In this document: in pieces, positions 55,035 to 64,000 of the stretch
Position numbering within the stretch: position 1 is the first letter of the stretch
Layout: the number at the start of each line of letters is the position of its first letter
Origin: Pseudomonadota bacterium
Lineage (GTDB): Bacteria > Pseudomonadota > Gammaproteobacteria > Burkholderiales > Ferrovaceae
NCBI GenBank assembly: GCA_021805725.1
Contig: JAJZEH010000041.1
Coordinates: 1 to 64,000, forward strand
Length of the DNA: 64,000 bases
Reading direction: 5' to 3'
Made by a program: the position numbers and the translations under genes
Notes under the pieces: generated by a model
Told to the model about the DNA's origin: nothing
Database searches by the model: none
What the model saw: the letters and a program-made list of their open reading frames with translations, nothing else

Positions 55035-56018
55035 ATGAAGATCGCAATCCTCGGTGCCGGCGCCTGGGGAACCGCATTGGCCCTGACCCTGTCCGGGCGC
55101 CACCGGGTAACCCTATGGGGTCGCGATGCCGAGGCCATGGACAGGATCAGCGCGACCCGAATCAACGATCGCTACCTGCCAGGGCATCCGCTCCCTACGC
55201 AGATGGTATTGACCTCCCGATTTTCCCAAGCCGTCGAAGATGCCGATCTGGCCCTCCTGGCCGTTCCCGTGGCGGGTTTGCGGGAAACCCTGCGCACCCT
55301 CCATCACCATCGCCCCAACCTGCCCATCCTGTGGGCCTGCAAGGGATTCGAGCAGGGCAGCGACTTCATGCCCCATCAGGTGGTGGCCGAAACACTGCAA
55401 AGCGGCATCGCCTGCGGCGTGCTGTCCGGGCCAAGCTTTGCCGAGGAAATTGCCAATGGCCTGCCCGCCGCCATTACGCTGGCTTCCATGCAACCCGGGT
55501 TTGCCCAGGACATCTCGCGCAACCTGCATGGCCATCGCCTTCGCCTTTATTCCAGCACGGATGTGGTGGGCGTGGAACTGGCGGGCGCGCTCAAAAACGT
55601 CATTGCCATCGCCTCTGGACTCTCGGACGAACTGGGTCTGGGATTCAATGCCAGGGCCGCGCTCATCACGCGCGGGCTGGCTGAAATAGCGCGGCTGGGC
55701 GTGGCCCTGGGGGGGCGCTCGGAAACCTTCATGGGGCTGTCCGGCCTGGGAGATCTGGTATTGACCTGTACCGGGGCGCTCTCTCGCAATTATCGCGTGG
55801 GGCAAGGCCTGGCACGCGGCGAGGCCCTGAGCGGGATACTGACGCAACTGGGCCATGTGGCGGAGGGCGTGACTTCTGCGCTTGCCGCCGCACGCCTTGC
55901 CCATCACCATCATGTGGAAATGCCTATTACTGCTGCCGTGCAAGGGGTGCTCTCCGGCGTCCTGACAGCTCACGAGGCCGTGGAATTGCTGCTGGCGCGC
56001 GAGCCTCGTTCCGAGTAA
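55035..56018 (+). CDS. gpsA: Glycerol-3-phosphate dehydrogenase [NAD(P)+]
   Basis: A 327-residue cytoplasmic enzyme that reduces dihydroxyacetone phosphate to sn-glycerol 3-phosphate for phospholipid synthesis. Motifs: nucleotide-binding ILGAGAWGTALALTL, KGFEQGSDF, the catalytic region GVLSGPSFAEEIANGLPAAIT, VELAGALKNVIAIASGLSDELGLG with the catalytic Lys, and TCTGALSRNYRVGQGLA. Last gene of rhodanese-grxC-secB-gpsA; convergent with trmL. Confidence 0.97.
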   Translation: MKIAILGAGAWGTALALTLSGRHRVTLWGRDAEAMDRISATRINDRYLPGHPLPTQMVLTSRFSQAVEDADLALLAVPVAGLRETLRTLHHHRPNLPILWACKGFEQGSDFMPHQVVAETLQSGIACGVLSGPSFAEEIANGLPAAITLASMQPGFAQDISRNLHGHRLRLYSSTDVVGVELAGALKNVIAIASGLSDELGLGFNARAALITRGLAEIARLGVALGGRSETFMGLSGLGDLVLTCTGALSRNYRVGQGLARGEALSGILTQLGHVAEGVTSALAAARLAHHHHVEMPITAAVQGVLSGVLTAHEAVELLLAREPRSE

Positions 56019-56028
56019 TCCTGCCCAG

Positions 56029-56493
56029 CTACTCTGCGGCGGCAAAGCCCTGCTGTCGCCAGGCTTCAAACACCATCACCGCCGTTGCATTGCCCAAATT
56101 GAGGCTGCGACTTCCCGCCACCATGGGCAAGCGCAACCGCTGTTCTTCGTCGAATTCTGCCAGTATATCCGCCGGCAGACCGCGGGTTTCCGGGCCCAGC
56201 ACAAAGACGTCTCCGGGGCGATAAGAGGGCGCCGTATAAAAGCGGGAGGCCTTGGTGGTCAGCGCAAACCAGCGACGCCCGGACAGTGCCTCACGGCAGG
56301 CTTGCCAATGGGGATGCACCCGAATCACGGCACTTTCATGATAATCCAGCCCGGCGCGACGCAACTGACGGTCTGAAATGTCAAAGCCCAGGGGTTCAAC
56401 CAGATGGAGTGCGGCCCCGGTGTTGGCGCAAAGGCGAATGATGTTTCCAGTATTGGGTGGAATTTCCGGCTGGTACAGCACAACCTCAAACAT
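56029..56493 (-). CDS. trmL: tRNA (cytidine/uridine-34-2'-O)-methyltransferase TrmL
   Basis: A 154-residue SPOUT methylase that modifies the wobble base of tRNA-Leu isoacceptors. It has EIPPNTGNIIRLCANTGAAL, RRAGLDYHE, FVLGPETRGLP with the SAM knot, and SRSLNLGNATAVMVFEAWRQ. The ATG at 56493 is preferred to one three codons upstream because AAGGA is then well placed. It may modify the tRNA-Leu(CAA) encoded at 9.1 kb. It follows comF by 12 bases. Confidence 0.95.
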   Translation of the reverse strand: MFEVVLYQPEIPPNTGNIIRLCANTGAALHLVEPLGFDISDRQLRRAGLDYHESAVIRVHPHWQACREALSGRRWFALTTKASRFYTAPSYRPGDVFVLGPETRGLPADILAEFDEEQRLRLPMVAGSRSLNLGNATAVMVFEAWRQQGFAAAE

Positions 56494-56505
56494 GATGCTC
56501 ATTCC

Positions 56506-57249
56506 TTAAAAGTCGGGCGGCGGCGTGCGTGCCACGACCCAGGCGCTGATGCGGCGCACCCCATGCACCTTGAGCACCTGGGCCAGGGCATCCATGGTGG
56601 CACCGCTGGTCATGACATCATCCACCACGGCAATGTGCAGCCCTGCCACGGTCACTGCGCACTCGAAGGCGCCGGCCATGTTGTCGCGCCGCTGGGCAAA
56701 GTTCAAACCGGCCTGGGCCTCGGTATCCCGGATGCGCCGCACCCCGGCAAACAATGGCCGGCTGAAATGCCGGGCAAGGCGAACGGCAATTTCGTGGGCC
56801 TGATTGTACCCGCGCTGGCGCCGTCGGCGTGGCGACAAGGGCATGGCCAGGAAAACATCCGGAACCCCCTTCCTGGATGCAGCCCGCATCAGGCCTTCTG
56901 CCAGCGGCCTTGCCAGATACAAGGCACCACCATACTTCAGACGCTGCACCAAGACGTCGAGGGGATAGCGATAGGCAAAACCGACGACGGTTTCATCCAC
57001 GGCGAGGGGCGCACTGGCGCAGCGCCGACACAGCAGCTCGGTTGCATGGCGTTCAAGCGGTTCTGCGCAGCAACGGCACGCAGGAGTTTCCGCGACGGGT
57101 AGTCCCGCCTCGCAGGGTTCGCAGAGCAGCTGGTCCCCCCGCAACCCTTGCCCACAAAGAAAACAGCTCCGCGGCAGCCGCCACAGAAATACATCGCGAT
57201 TTGACAAGAAGGCACCCCGTCCTTGATCATCGCAGCCATGAAAATGCAT
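56506..57249 (-). CDS. comF: ComF family phosphoribosyltransferase-like protein
   Basis: About 247 residues. An N-terminal zinc-ribbon part has CFLCG, LCEPC, CRCC and LCRRC pairs. The type I PRTase part has [35 protein letters not shown] and the PRPP loop [18 protein letters not shown]. ComF/GntX proteins are linked to DNA uptake in competent bacteria and to unknown roles elsewhere. Its N-terminus overlaps the divergent bioB start, and the exact start (57249, GTG 57264 or a later codon) is uncertain. Confidence 0.9.
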   Translation of the reverse strand: MHFHGCDDQGRGAFLSNRDVFLWRLPRSCFLCGQGLRGDQLLCEPCEAGLPVAETPACRCCAEPLERHATELLCRRCASAPLAVDETVVGFAYRYPLDVLVQRLKYGGALYLARPLAEGLMRAASRKGVPDVFLAMPLSPRRRRQRGYNQAHEIAVRLARHFSRPLFAGVRRIRDTEAQAGLNFAQRRDNMAGAFECAVTVAGLHIAVVDDVMTSGATMDALAQVLKVHGVRRISAWVVARTPPPDF

Positions 57250-58230
57250 TCTACTGTGCCTCACGCCGCCGCCCCCGATTCTTCAGTTCCGAAAAACGCA
57301 ACGAATTGGTCCATCGAGGCCATCGAAGCCCTTTTCGATCTGCCGTTCAATGACCTGGTCTGGCGGGCGCAATCTGCGCACCGTGCTCATTTCGATCCCA
57401 ATGGCATCCAGCTCTCCACCCTGCTGTCGGTCAAGACTGGCGGTTGTCCCGAGGACTGCGGCTATTGTCCACAGTCCATCCGGCATCCCACGGCCGTAGC
57501 CGCACAGGCCATCCTTACCACCGAAGAAGTGCTTGCCGCAGCCCAGGCGGCCAAGGCTGCTGGCGCCTCGCGCTTCTGCATGGGAGCAGCCTGGCGCAGC
57601 CCCAAGGAGCGCGATCTCGATGCCGTCATCCACATGATCGAGGGCGTGCGCGCCATGGGCCTTGAAACCTGTGCGACGCTGGGAATGCTCAAGCCCGGGC
57701 AGGCCGAGCGACTCAAGCAATCGGGGCTTGACTACTACAATCACAACCTCGACACGGCACCGGAGTTCTACGGCAAAGTCATTCATACCCGAGAGTACCA
57801 GGATCGCCTGGACACGCTCGCCGCGGTCCGCCAGGCTGGCATGAACGTATGCTGTGGCGGGATTGTGGGCATGGGCGAAACCCGCCGCATGCGCGCCGGA
57901 TTGCTGTCCGAACTAGCCAACCTGGACCCGGCGCCGGAATCAGTGCCCATCAACCTTCTGGTCCAGGTAGAAGGCACGCCGCTGCATGGCACCGAGGCGC
58001 TTGATCCTTTCGAGTTTGTCCGCACCATCGCGTGTGCACGCATCACCATGCCTGCCTCGCGTGTCAGACTTTCTGCAGGACGTGAATCCCTGTCCGACGA
58101 AATGCAGGCGCTGTGTTTTCTGGCGGGCGCCAATTCCATCTTTTACGGCGAAAAGCTGCTCACCACTGGCAACCCCGACGTGCAGCGCGACCAACGCCTG
58201 TTTGAACGATTGGGCCTGCACGCCGAGTGA
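57238..58230 (+). CDS. bioB: Biotin synthase
   Basis: A 330-residue radical-SAM enzyme that inserts sulfur into dethiobiotin. The SAM iron-sulfur cluster motif is [13 protein letters not shown] (C70, C74, C77), and further family blocks are [14 protein letters not shown] [39 protein letters not shown] and [15 protein letters not shown]. Three in-frame start codons within 21 bases are possible; the ATG at 57238 is used. It overlaps bioC by 4 bases and is divergent from comF. Confidence 0.97.
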   Translation: MKMHSTVPHAAAPDSSVPKNATNWSIEAIEALFDLPFNDLVWRAQSAHRAHFDPNGIQLSTLLSVKTGGCPEDCGYCPQSIRHPTAVAAQAILTTEEVLAAAQAAKAAGASRFCMGAAWRSPKERDLDAVIHMIEGVRAMGLETCATLGMLKPGQAERLKQSGLDYYNHNLDTAPEFYGKVIHTREYQDRLDTLAAVRQAGMNVCCGGIVGMGETRRMRAGLLSELANLDPAPESVPINLLVQVEGTPLHGTEALDPFEFVRTIACARITMPASRVRLSAGRESLSDEMQALCFLAGANSIFYGEKLLTTGNPDVQRDQRLFERLGLHAE

Positions 58231-59087
58231 CTCACGAGAAAGACCTGGTTCGACACGGTTTTAACCGAAGCGCCCCTTTGTATGCCGAGCGGGCCTTTCT
58301 GGCCCGTGAAGTGGGCCAGCGCCTGCTGGAACATTTTGAGTTTCTGAAAATCCAGCCAGCCCGCATTCTGGATTTGGGTGCGGGTACTGGATTTGCTGGT
58401 GATGGCCTGCACCGCCTGTTTCCCCAAGCCTCCCTGATTTTCCTGGACGTGGCCGACGCCCTGTTGCGCGCCAACCCCTGGAAGCCCCGGCCCTGGTGGC
58501 GACACTTTGGCCCATCCGACACCCGGTTTGCGCTCTGTGCCGATGCAGAACGGATGCCACTTCGATCCACCAGCATGGATCTGGCCTGGTCCAACCTGAT
58601 GCTGCCGTGGACATCGCTTGAGTTGACCCTGAAGGAGGTTTACCGCGTGCTGGCACCGGACGGACTGTTCATGTTCAGTACGCTGGGGCCTGATACCCTG
58701 AAAGAGCTACGCGCCGCCTTTGCCGAGTTGGGCGATGGGCAGGTTCATGTGCAGGAGTTTGTGGACATGCACGACGTGGGCGACGCGCTGGTGCATGCCG
58801 GATTTTCCAATCCGGTCATGGATCGTGAGGAACTGAGGGTGACCTATGCCGATCTTGCGTCCCTGCTGCAGGACCTGCGTCTTGCGGGAGGGACGAACAC
58901 GCTTACCGGACGACCGCGCGGCCTGATGGGACGGCAGCGCTGGCAGGCCCTGACGGCAGCCTATGAGCGGCTGCGCCGCGAGGGACTGCTTCCCGCCACC
59001 TTCGAAATCGTCTACGGCCATGCCTGGAAGCCCGCACCCCGCAAAACACCGGACGGTCGTCCCGTCATCGAAGTGCGGCCCGCCTGA
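58227..59087 (+). CDS. bioC: Malonyl-ACP O-methyltransferase BioC
   Basis: BioC methylates the free carboxyl of malonyl-ACP so that it can enter fatty-acid synthesis and make the pimeloyl moiety of biotin. The 286-residue methylase has the N-terminal [18 protein letters not shown] and SAM-binding [43 protein letters not shown] in two parts, and [12 protein letters not shown]. The GTG start overlaps the bioB stop (GTGA). No bioH is adjacent, so the matching esterase must be elsewhere. It abuts the convergent ppa stop. Confidence 0.93.
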   Translation: MTHEKDLVRHGFNRSAPLYAERAFLAREVGQRLLEHFEFLKIQPARILDLGAGTGFAGDGLHRLFPQASLIFLDVADALLRANPWKPRPWWRHFGPSDTRFALCADAERMPLRSTSMDLAWSNLMLPWTSLELTLKEVYRVLAPDGLFMFSTLGPDTLKELRAAFAELGDGQVHVQEFVDMHDVGDALVHAGFSNPVMDREELRVTYADLASLLQDLRLAGGTNTLTGRPRGLMGRQRWQALTAAYERLRREGLLPATFEIVYGHAWKPAPRKTPDGRPVIEVRPA

Positions 59088-59636
59088 TCAATACATGGGC
59101 TTCTTTTCGGCGTGGTTGTAGTTTTCGATGCCCGCCACGATTTCAGCCTTGGCTTCTTCCTGTCCCACCCAGCCCTCGATCTTGACCCACTTGCCCGGTT
59201 CCAGGTCCTTGTAATGCTCGAAGAAATGGGCGATCTGATTCAGCGAAATTTCGGGCAGGTCACGCGGACTCTGGATGGTCCGGTAGAGGTTGCAAAGCTT
59301 GTCCACCGGCACCGCCAGCAATTTGGCATCACCGCCCGCCTCATCCGTCATCTTGAGCATGCCCACAGGGCGGCAGCGCACCACGACCCCGGTAATCAAC
59401 GGAATTGGGGTCAGCACCAACACATCCACGGGGTCACCGTCGTCGGAGAGGGTCTTGGGAATGTACCCATAGTTACAGGGATAGTGCATGGCGGTGGACA
59501 TGAAACGATCCACGAACATGGCCCCGGTCTCCTTGTCCAGTTCGTATTTGATGGGCTCGCCATTCATGGGGATTTCGATGATGACGTTAAAATCGTTGGG
59601 AATGTCGCGCCCGGCGGGTACTCGATCAAGATTCAT
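59088..59636 (-). CDS. ppa: Inorganic pyrophosphatase
   Basis: A 182-residue family I pyrophosphatase that hydrolyses PPi and drives biosynthetic reactions. It has [20 protein letters not shown], the catalytic [10 protein letters not shown] with metal-binding Asp residues, [16 protein letters not shown] and a later [18 protein letters not shown]. The ATG at 59636 ([11 protein letters not shown]) matches the usual family start; an upstream TTG/GTG-type extension is unlikely. Monocistronic, convergent with bioC. Confidence 0.96.
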   Translation of the reverse strand: MNLDRVPAGRDIPNDFNVIIEIPMNGEPIKYELDKETGAMFVDRFMSTAMHYPCNYGYIPKTLSDDGDPVDVLVLTPIPLITGVVVRCRPVGMLKMTDEAGGDAKLLAVPVDKLCNLYRTIQSPRDLPEISLNQIAHFFEHYKDLEPGKWVKIEGWVGQEEAKAEIVAGIENYNHAEKKPMY

Positions 59637-59766
59637 ATGCAGCGTCCTGTGAAAAAAATGCAACGCCGGCAATTATAGCGCCGCCCAGTGATTCTGGCTT
59701 CTGATAAACTGGGAACGGCCTTGATTTTCACAGTGGCCCTCTCCGAAATCGGAAGGAAGTTTGTTC

Positions 59767-61014
59767 ATGCATGTCGTCGTCCTGGGCGCCGGGATTCTGG
59801 GTGTCAGCAGTGCCTGGTACTTGCGCCAGGCGGGACACCAAGTCACCGTCATCGAGCGTCAGGCAGAGGCCGCTCTGGAAACCAGCTTTGCCAATGGGGG
59901 CCAGCTTTCCGTCGGGCATGTGGAGCCGTGGGCAAGCCCCGAAACGTTTCCCCAGTTATTGAAATGGGGGTTTCGGGAGGACGCGCCCCTGCTGTTCCGT
60001 TTGCGCGCCGACCCTCAACAATGGCTTTGGGCCTTGGGGTTTCTCCGCGAATGCTGGCCCCAACGCAGTCGTCGCAACCTGCTGCAGCTGCTCAACCTCG
60101 GGCTGTATAGCCGCGCTGCACAGCAAGCCCTGCGGGAACAAACCGGCATTGCCTATCAGGCCCAGGATCGGGGCATTCTCAATCTCTACCCTACCCTTGC
60201 AGACTGGGAACGCGGCTGTCGGGCCGCGGCCATCATCACGCGTCATGGCTATGCCAGAGCGAGGGTAACCCAGGCCGAAGCGCTGGCCCTCGAACCTGCA
60301 CTGGGCGCTTCCCGATCGCTCTGGGTCGGAGCCACCCATACCCCTGGCGATGGCTCGGGTGATGCCAAACTCTGGACGCAGGCCCTGGCAGGGTTGTGTG
60401 AAGCCCAGGGCGTCACCTTCCGCTTCAACCAAACCGTGCAACGGCTGGCTACGGACGGTAAGCGCGTCACGGGAATAGCACTTGCCGGACAATCCGCCTT
60501 GCAGGAAGCTGATGCAGTGGTCGTGGCACTAGGAAGCTACAGTGCCCCACTGTTGCGCCCCCTGGGTCTCAAAATCCCCGTATATCCGGTCAAAGGGTAC
60601 TCCGCCACGGTGCCCATCCTCGATTCCGCAGCCACCCCCATGGTCAGCATCACGGACGATGCCCACAAGATGGTGTTTACCCGACTGGGTGACGTGTTCC
60701 GGATTGCCGGTACCGCCGAGTTTAACGGCTATGACACCACGCTGAGCGCTGAACGCTGCGACGCCCTGATTGCACGCGCCAGATCATTGTTTCCAGAGGC
60801 CGCCGATTACACCAACCCCACCCTCTGGACCGGTTTGCGTCCAGCCACACCTTCCAATTGCCCACTCATCGGTCGCACCCGCATGGATAACCTGTTTTTG
60901 AACACCGGGCACGGCACCTTGGGCTGGACCACGGGGTGCGGCAGTGGCAAGGCATTGGCAGAGATCGTCTCGGGGCAGAGGCCCCAGGTGGACTTCAGTT
61001 TTTCAGGGCTTTGA
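59767..61014 (+). CDS. dadA: D-amino acid dehydrogenase (DadA-like FAD oxidoreductase)
   Basis: A 415-residue flavoprotein that oxidises D-amino acids (in other bacteria, D-alanine) and passes electrons to the respiratory chain. It shows the FAD-binding GAGILGVSSAWYLRQAGHQVTVIE in two parts near residues 7-30, ETSFANGGQLSVGHVEPWA, WVGATHTPGDGSGDAKLW, PVYPVKGYSATVP, and the C-terminal NTGHGTLGWTTGCGSGKAL. Start ATG 59767 follows a GGAAGGAAG ribosome binding site. The 130-base upstream gap shows no clear promoter. Its 3' end overlaps the convergent esterase gene by 20 bases. Confidence 0.9.
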   Translation: MHVVVLGAGILGVSSAWYLRQAGHQVTVIERQAEAALETSFANGGQLSVGHVEPWASPETFPQLLKWGFREDAPLLFRLRADPQQWLWALGFLRECWPQRSRRNLLQLLNLGLYSRAAQQALREQTGIAYQAQDRGILNLYPTLADWERGCRAAAIITRHGYARARVTQAEALALEPALGASRSLWVGATHTPGDGSGDAKLWTQALAGLCEAQGVTFRFNQTVQRLATDGKRVTGIALAGQSALQEADAVVVALGSYSAPLLRPLGLKIPVYPVKGYSATVPILDSAATPMVSITDDAHKMVFTRLGDVFRIAGTAEFNGYDTTLSAERCDALIARARSLFPEAADYTNPTLWTGLRPATPSNCPLIGRTRMDNLFLNTGHGTLGWTTGCGSGKALAEIVSGQRPQVDFSFSGL

Positions 61015-62098
61015 ACAGAACAGGCAGGCTGCGCTCCAGGCGGTAATCAATCCCGGAATGCGTGTCATCGAATTCTTCGTAGCGGTGGGGAATGCGCAGG
61101 GCTTCCAGGTGCCTTGCCAGGATGCGGCTGCCGTAGTGAATGTGGTATTGGTCGCGCCAGCCGCAATCAATGAACAACGATTTCAGGGACTTCAACGCCT
61201 TGGCATGATGCGCCACCATGTGGATGGGATCGTACTGCAGCCAGCGTTCCCAGCGCCCGGGAATGAGCTCTCCCGTTTCCAGATTGAAGGGCAGGCGAAA
61301 CCCGTTGGGGGCGCGCGGATCGGGATCGTAACTTGCCGCCATGCACAGATTCATGAGCGCATGGGATTCCTGGCCTGAAGGCTTTTCCTTCTGCCAGATC
61401 ATCTCGAGAAATCGTCGCACGCGACCATCGTCCAGGCCACGCTCCACGCCGCGCATTTCGCGACTAACCGCTATGGGCCCCGCCTTGCGTGCGCGTGGGC
61501 GGTGGCGCGCCAGTTCGTTGAGCGTATTGGGCCAGTCGCTGCGATAGGTAAAATCAAAATAGGCATCGCCGGAGTGGCAGGCCACCCCCCCCCAGATGTC
61601 CGGGTACTTCATGCCGTGCACCAGGGCGCCGTAACCTCCAGATGATTTGCCAAAGACGCCACGGTGTTCGCGTGCGGGCAGCGTTCGAAACTCCCGGTCC
61701 ACGAAAGGCACGATCTCGCGCGTAAGGTAATCGGCATATCGCCCAATGGCGCTGGAATTGATGTATTGATTGCCGCCCAGGGCAGTAAAGCAGTCCGGAA
61801 AGACCAGGATGACCGGCCCCATGGCTTTTTCGTGGATCAACCGCGCCACGCGCTCCGGAATGTTTTCGTCAAAGGGGCGCCAGCCGACGTGCGAGGGACC
61901 GGACCCCAGGTATCCGACCAGATCGTACAGCACGGGAAAGCGCTTGCCCTGGTGGGCGGGCTGGTCGTACTGCGCAGGCAGCCACACCGGAAACCGGCGC
62001 GAAGACGGATCACCCAGCGGATTGTCCACCAGGACCCGTGATTGATGTTCAACCCAGACAAGACGCCCGGAAGGACCCTGCGGCCGCTTGAGCGTCAT
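60995..62098 (-). CDS. Putative alpha/beta-hydrolase esterase (esterase D/Fes-like)
   Basis: A 367-residue cytoplasmic hydrolase. The nucleophile elbow is GVFGKSSGGYGALVHGMKYP with the Ser in GKSSGG, the oxyanion-type segment is RFPVLYDLVGYLGSGPSH, and the Asp and His lie in FIDCGWRDQYHIHYG and FDDTHSGIDYRLERSLP. The family includes esterase D, enterochelin esterase-like and trehalose mycolyltransferase-like proteins, so the substrate is not clear. It has no signal peptide. Its 3' end overlaps dadA; it starts 15 bases after the efp stop and may be read through from efp-earP. Confidence 0.82.
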   Translation of the reverse strand: MTLKRPQGPSGRLVWVEHQSRVLVDNPLGDPSSRRFPVWLPAQYDQPAHQGKRFPVLYDLVGYLGSGPSHVGWRPFDENIPERVARLIHEKAMGPVILVFPDCFTALGGNQYINSSAIGRYADYLTREIVPFVDREFRTLPAREHRGVFGKSSGGYGALVHGMKYPDIWGGVACHSGDAYFDFTYRSDWPNTLNELARHRPRARKAGPIAVSREMRGVERGLDDGRVRRFLEMIWQKEKPSGQESHALMNLCMAASYDPDPRAPNGFRLPFNLETGELIPGRWERWLQYDPIHMVAHHAKALKSLKSLFIDCGWRDQYHIHYGSRILARHLEALRIPHRYEEFDDTHSGIDYRLERSLPVLFKALKN

Positions 62099-62113
62099 GG
62101 GGCGAAGGCAGCC

Positions 62114-62674
62114 TTAGCCCGTCACGCGGCGACGATACTCGCCGGTGGTGGTATCGATTTCAATCCTGTCGCCGGTTTCGCAGAACAATGGTACGGAGAT
62201 CTTGAACCCGTTCTTGAGCGTGGCGGGCTTGAGCACCTTGCCCGAAGTATCGCCACGCACCGCGGGCTCGGTGTACTCGATTTCACGCACCAGCGAGTTG
62301 GGCAGTTCCACCGAGATGGCGCGACCTTCGTACATGGTGATCTCGCCGGGCATGCCATCTTCCAGATAGTTGATGGCATCTCCCAGACTGTCCACGTCCA
62401 TGTCGTACTGGTTGTAATCAGCATCCACGAACACGTAGCTGGGATCTGCATAGTACGAGTAGGTAACTTCCTTGCGCTCCAGAATGACCTGGTCGAGCTT
62501 GTCATCCGCCTTGTAAACCACCTCACTGGCAGCACCCGTGAGCAGGTTTCTCAGTTTCATCTTGACCACCGCAGAGCTGCGGCCGCCCTTGTTGTATTCC
62601 GCCTTTTGAATGACCATGGGGTCCTTGCCCACCATGATGACATTACCGGAACGAAGTTCTTGAGCCTGTTTCAT
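62114..62674 (-). CDS. efp: Elongation factor P (arginine-32 type)
   Basis: EF-P lets ribosomes pass polyproline stretches. The 186-residue, three-domain protein has the tip loop [15 protein letters not shown] with Arg at position 32 (codon 62579-62581), not Lys. This is the form activated by rhamnose attachment by EarP, and earP lies just upstream on the same strand. The rest is canonical ([38 protein letters not shown]). It is expected to be essential or nearly so in this group. Confidence 0.98.
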   Translation of the reverse strand: MKQAQELRSGNVIMVGKDPMVIQKAEYNKGGRSSAVVKMKLRNLLTGAASEVVYKADDKLDQVILERKEVTYSYYADPSYVFVDADYNQYDMDVDSLGDAINYLEDGMPGEITMYEGRAISVELPNSLVREIEYTEPAVRGDTSGKVLKPATLKNGFKISVPLFCETGDRIEIDTTTGEYRRRVTG

Positions 62675-62713
62675 GTTGCACGTCTCTGAAAAGATATGGA
62701 AATTAACTTTAAA

Positions 62714-63844
62714 TTATAACAATTTATCTACAAATTCTGCAAGGTTATGTGCCAGGTCTGGAAAAGCCGCCTGGCGTCGCGACCAGACCCGGGCGTGCGT
62801 CTGCAGGTGCTCCCAATCGGGCAACAGCGCATCCCAGGCGGCACCCATGGACCCTTCGCCGTTCCAGGCGTCAAACAGGTCGCGGTAGCGCTGTGCGATT
62901 CCGGCCTCCAGTCCCTGGAGGTAACAATCCAGAAAGGCCTTGAGCTTGATCCGGTGCGCCTGTCCCAATTGAGGGTAGATGTGCCAGACCATGGGGCGGG
63001 CAGCCCACTGGGCGCGAACGAAAGAGTCCTCACCGCGGACGAAGTTGAAGTCGCTTGCCCACAGCAGCGGATCATAATCCACCTGATCCCTGAAGGGCAC
63101 CCAGGCAAGGCTCAGTGCCCCCCTGGCCGCAAAAACCTGCCCGTTGCGGCGTTCAAGATGCTGCGCGGCACGCAACGCCAGGGGGGTTCCCTCGGGAATC
63201 AGGCAACGGATGGTTTTGGGTCCGTGCGCCCAGGTCTCGATCAGATCGTGTACCTGTACGGTATCGTAGCCAAAAAGCGTGACGACTTTGGTCCGTTCGT
63301 CCGGGGGCAGCAGTCCCAGTGTGGACCAGAATTGGGCGCGCGCGCCGGGGGCTGCGTTGAATGCATCCCGTTGGGCCAACAGCCGTGATTCCCGTAGCAA
63401 TCCACCCGTCGTGGGGCCAAAACCTGGAAAAAAGAAATAGCGGGTCAGCGGCAGGGTGGGATGGGGTGAGGGTAAAAGATGGCAGCGGCTGACCCAGTCT
63501 TCGGCGCTGAGGTATTCCAGGTTGATCCAGACCGGGGAAGGAGACTGCCGCGCCATGGCCTGCAAATAGGGTTCTGGCGTGTCGCAGGCAAAGGTTTCCA
63601 GCACCACTTCCGCGACGCGGTCCACCTGAAGGGGCTGCGTCCAGTGACGCACCATGATCCCCTGCACGGTTTGCTCCGGCAATACCGGATCGATACGATG
63701 ATCCAATTGCGCCAGGGTGGGCAAATGATCGATGAAGAGTCGGACTTCGGCACCCCACTCGCCCTGCAACTGGCGGGCAAGCCGCCAGGTCACTCCGGCG
63801 TCGCCAAAGTTGTCCACCACCCGGCAGAAGATATCCCAGCGCAT
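62714..63844 (-). CDS. earP: EF-P arginine rhamnosyltransferase EarP
   Basis: EarP attaches rhamnose from dTDP-rhamnose to Arg32 of EF-P. The 376-residue GT-B-like protein begins WDIFCRVVDNFGDAGVTWRLARQL, with the Asp of the catalytic NFGDAG motif, and ends in the dTDP-binding domain with DFNFVRGEDSFVRAQWAARP and MVWHIYPQ, family hallmarks. It lies 39 bases upstream of efp on the same strand. The rhamnose pathway genes are not in the window. Confidence 0.97.
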   Translation of the reverse strand: MRWDIFCRVVDNFGDAGVTWRLARQLQGEWGAEVRLFIDHLPTLAQLDHRIDPVLPEQTVQGIMVRHWTQPLQVDRVAEVVLETFACDTPEPYLQAMARQSPSPVWINLEYLSAEDWVSRCHLLPSPHPTLPLTRYFFFPGFGPTTGGLLRESRLLAQRDAFNAAPGARAQFWSTLGLLPPDERTKVVTLFGYDTVQVHDLIETWAHGPKTIRCLIPEGTPLALRAAQHLERRNGQVFAARGALSLAWVPFRDQVDYDPLLWASDFNFVRGEDSFVRAQWAARPMVWHIYPQLGQAHRIKLKAFLDCYLQGLEAGIAQRYRDLFDAWNGEGSMGAAWDALLPDWEHLQTHARVWSRRQAAFPDLAHNLAEFVDKLL

Positions 63845-63877
63845 GCCACTCCGCCTGGCTTCAGGCCCGGGGTACCG

Positions 63878-64000
63878 TCAGACTTTCTTGAAATCCGCGG
63901 CGAGCGCGGCACCTGCCTCGGCAATGAGGCCATCCTGAAAAGACTGCACCCCGGAAACGCCGATGGCTCCGATCATCTCTCCCTTGTTCATGAGGGGGAT
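63878..64000 (-). CDS. GlcG/HbpS-family protein (3' end only)
   Basis: The last 40 residues of a gene that continues beyond the window. They read IPLMNKGEMIGAIGVSGVQS, then QDGLIAEAGAALAADFKKV and a stop, which is the conserved end of GlcG/HbpS domains. It is the second such gene here; the one at 36.6 kb is exported. Whether this copy has a signal peptide cannot be seen. It ends 33 bases upstream of the earP start on the same strand. Confidence 0.85.
   Translation of the reverse strand: MPLMNKGEMIGAIGVSGVQSFQDGLIAEAGAALAADFKKV

Overview
The window reads as a chromosomal segment of a betaproteobacterium with moderately high GC. Supporting signs are the EarP plus arginine-type EF-P pair, a rpsU-yqeY-dnaG-rpoD operon divergent from tsaD, queA-tgt-yajC-secD-secF in one block, and a complete System I cytochrome c maturation set. 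A free-living, respiring member of the Nitrosomonadales-like lineages fits best, but genus cannot be fixed from sequence alone. I see no prophage, insertion sequence, CRISPR array or rRNA. Coding density is very high, no gap exceeds about 260 bases, and stop/start overlaps are common.

Layout. 1-9.2 kb is housekeeping: mnmA (cut by the window edge), a GST, purB, a DedA protein, then secF/secD/yajC/tgt/queA, with tRNA-Leu(CAA) divergent from queA. 9.2-19.7 kb holds an old-yellow-enzyme reductase, a LuxR-type regulator with a degenerate receiver, an ICMT-like membrane methyltransferase, and a compact Tad (Flp) pilus locus: flp, a prepilin-peptidase gene lacking its second catalytic half, cpaB, cpaC, three TadE/G-like minor pilins, tadZ, cpaF, tadB, tadC. 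19.7-22.6 kb holds an oxalate/formate-antiporter-like MFS gene followed by a gamma-glutamyltransferase/oxamate-amidohydrolase-like gene, behind a consensus sigma-54 promoter with NtrC-like sites. 22.7-31.8 kb holds a copper ATPase and the ccm genes, split into two convergent operons (ccmABCDE and ccmFGHI) that meet at a perfect hairpin.

31.8-43.8 kb is the accessory and envelope-rich part. It holds a universal stress protein, a glycine-rich exported protein, a Spy/CpxP-like protein, an acyl-CoA synthetase, an exported sorbosone-dehydrogenase-like protein with a GlcG/HbpS-like partner, a dps-lrgA-lrgB-DUF2721 cluster behind a TPR gene, and a putative outer-membrane cytochrome-porin with a diheme c4-like lipoprotein. 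The last two lie behind a well-placed FNR-type site. The ccm system in the same window would supply haem attachment for both cytochromes. 43.8-64 kb returns to housekeeping: tRNA(CAU) directly behind rpoD, rpoD, dnaG, yqeY, rpsU, tsaD, a MoeB/ThiF enzyme, ctpA-envC-gpmA, rhodanese-grxC-secB-gpsA, trmL, comF, bioB-bioC, ppa, dadA, an esterase, efp-earP and the 3' end of a second GlcG-like gene.

The most interesting parts are the sigma-54/NtrC-type transporter plus amidohydrolase operon (a nitrogen-scavenging module, possibly for oxamate) and the FNR-type cytochrome-porin/c4 pair, which has the architecture of extracellular electron-transfer conduits such as Cyc2/Cyc1. Both functional readings are inferences from motifs and context.
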